From Alkalihalobacillus alcalophilus ATCC 27647 = CGMCC 1.3604 (GTDB lineage: Bacteria > Bacillota > Bacilli > Bacillales > Bacillaceae_D), in contig NZ_ALPT02000003.1 in NCBI RefSeq assembly GCF_000292245.2, positions 1-64,000 on the forward strand: a stretch of 64,000 nt of DNA, in the 5' to 3' direction. Below, piece after piece: positions 62,457 through 64,000 of the stretch (its first letter is position 1; every line of letters begins with the position of its first letter). Position numbers and translations under genes: made by a program. The notes below the pieces were generated by a model. That model was not told where the DNA came from, searched no databases, and worked only from the letters and a program-made list of their open reading frames with translations.

Positions 62457-64000
62457 TTACAATTGAATCGTAAACTCTTGAACCTTTTTCCCTGGTGATA
62501 ACTTTACTCCAAATGTCGTTCTTTCAATGAATAGCCCCTCTGCGCTAGAGACTGAGTCCATCCCTCGAAGAATCATACTCCACGGTTTAGTAGGTACTTG
62601 GTTAAACCTCACTTTTAAAGCAGTTTCACTTTTTTCAATCATAACTGTGAACTCCTCTTCTCCATTTTGATTTCTAATGATAGAAGTTGCTGAACTCGTT
62701 ATTTGAAAGACATGAAGCTCTACTTGCTCGGCATAATCATAATCTGGTTTTGTATCTGTATCACCAACTGCAATGATAGAATTAGGACGAGCAAATAATG
62801 GTAGACTCATATAATCATGATGCTCCTTTATCCATTTACCACCTTCAATCACTTCATTCGTTAAATAATTGGTCCACGAACCATTTGGCAAATAATAAGA
62901 AACAACTCCATTCTCACTAAACACGGGCGCTACTAGTAAGGACTCCCCTAACATATACTGACGATCCAAATAATCACATGAAGGATCACTTGGGTATTCT
63001 AATAACATCGCCCGCATCATAGGTATTCCAAGCTTAGACGAACGAAAGGCTTCATTATATAAATAAGGCATGAGCGAGCACTTTAATTTCGTAAAAAAGC
63101 GAATGACATCAACAGATTCCTCATCATAAATCCAAGGGACTCGGTACGATTTGCTCCCATGCAATCGACTGTGACTAGAAAGTAAACCAAAAGCTGCCCA
63201 ACGTTTATACAAATCAGCAGGTGCTGTACTTTCAAATCCACCGATATCATGACTCCAATAACCGAATCCAGATAAACCTAACGATAACCCACCTCGAAGA
63301 CTTTCGGCCATCGACTCATAGGTTGCATCACAATCACCACCCCAATGAATTGGAAATTGCTGCCCACCCGCCGTGGATGAGCGGGCAAATAAGGCCGCTT
63401 CACCGACACCTAATTGCTCCTCTAATAACTCAAAAACAACTTTATTATATAAATAGGAATAATAATTATGCATCTTCACTGGATCAGAATTGTCATAATA
63501 GACGACATCTGTAGGGATTCTTTCCCCAAAATCCGTCTTAAAGCTGTCCACACCCATGTCTAACAATCTTTTTAAGTGAGAGTTATACCATTCGCATGCT
63601 TCAGGGTTCGTGAAATCTACAATTCCCATCCCTGGCTGCCATTTATCCCACTGCCAAACATCACCATTTTCTTTTTTAATAAATATCCCTTTTCTACCGC
63701 CTCATCAAAGAGATCGGATTGTTGAGCAATATATGGATTAATCCAAACACATATTTTTAATCCTTTTTCTTTTAAGCGCTGTAACATCCCTTTTGGATCA
63801 GGAAATACCTCTTTATCCCACTCAAAGTCACACCACTTCAATGCTTCCATCCAAAAACAATCAAAATGAAAAACATGTAATGGGAGCTCTCGCTCGGCCA
63901 TGCCTTGAACAAATTGATTAACGGTCTGTTCATCATAATTAGTTGTAAAAGACGTCGTTAGCCATAATCCAAACGACCATGCTGGAGGAAGAGCTGGTTT
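62457..64000 (-). pseudogene. GH31 alpha-xylosidase (YicI-like), frameshifted and cut by window end
   Basis: The C-terminal frame contains nucleophile Asp in DSFKTDFGERIPTD, acid/base Asp in HWGGDCDATYESMAESLRGG, and SSHSRLHGSKSYRVPW, close to E. coli YicI. The upstream frame has LPLHVFHFDCFWMEALKWCD and KICVWINPYIAQQSDLFDEA and stays open to the right edge. The join needs one more base near 63675-63690, giving KKENGDVWQWDKWQPGMG across the break. YicI releases xylose from xyloglucan oligosaccharides; it lies 39 bp upstream of the GH3 gene. Confidence 0.88.

Overview
The window looks like chromosome from a low-G+C, spore-forming Bacillaceae, most plausibly an alkaliphilic or halotolerant Bacillus relative. 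The support is strong AGGAGG-type ribosome sites, a GlpP-antiterminated glp regulon, a SigL (sigma-54) type operon, a TasA/TapA/SipW matrix operon, a DUF3231 protein and many short intergenic repeats. No rRNA, tRNA or CRISPR was seen.

Layout. 1-5.3 kb: a TnpB (IS200/IS605-type) element cut by the window edge has truncated a permease gene. That permease is co-transcribed with an iron-type alcohol dehydrogenase behind a near-perfect -24/-12 promoter with an upstream palindrome; a matching sigma-54 activator gene lies nearby. 5.4-12.2 kb: PlsY-like acyltransferase, an MMPL/RND exporter with a secreted helical partner and a divergent TetR with two visible operators, a YerC-like TrpR protein, and gene remnants. 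12.3-21 kb: a phenylalanine/tyrosine catabolic island. The minus strand carries hpd, an uncharacterised gene, fah (frameshifted) and hmgA; the plus strand carries a DUF1450 gene, phenylalanine dehydrogenase, phenylalanine hydroxylase and pterin dehydratase. Together they take Phe and Tyr to fumarate and acetoacetate, but no recognisable maleylacetoacetate isomerase is present. 21-30.4 kb: mercaptopyruvate sulfurtransferase, LysR/YeiH pair, acetyltransferase, HAD phosphatase, YdcF, and an ABC-2 exporter with its TetR. 30.4-42.3 kb: OFA-family transporter, alkaline phosphatase, cupin, aldo/keto reductase, pirin, thiamine-binding protein, polysaccharide deacetylase, MerR/DUF4260, and several decayed genes. 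42.3-47.3 kb: glpP-glpF-glpK-glpD with two leader terminators and a cre site. 47.5-51.6 kb: S9 peptidase and a secreted lipase. 52.2-55.3 kb: matrix operon in the order tasA-tapA-sipW-LPXTA protein. 55.6-57.7 kb: dhaKLM, a second route for C3 polyols. 58-64 kb: YesL-like protein, lipoprotein, GH3 and GH31 glycosidases, probably for xyloglucan-type oligosaccharides.

Two window-wide patterns stand out. First, four intergenic tandem arrays (26.6, 32.4, 41.6 and 51.7 kb; a fifth, degenerate, at 30.4 kb) have mostly unrelated sequences yet share one period of 51-52 bp, and each unit contains an array-specific 5-mer and its reverse complement. Second, at least five genes (fah, a tetR, lipase, yesL-like, GH31) are each broken by the apparent loss of one base, mostly in a short homopolymer, which points to sequencing undercalls or a shared mutational process.
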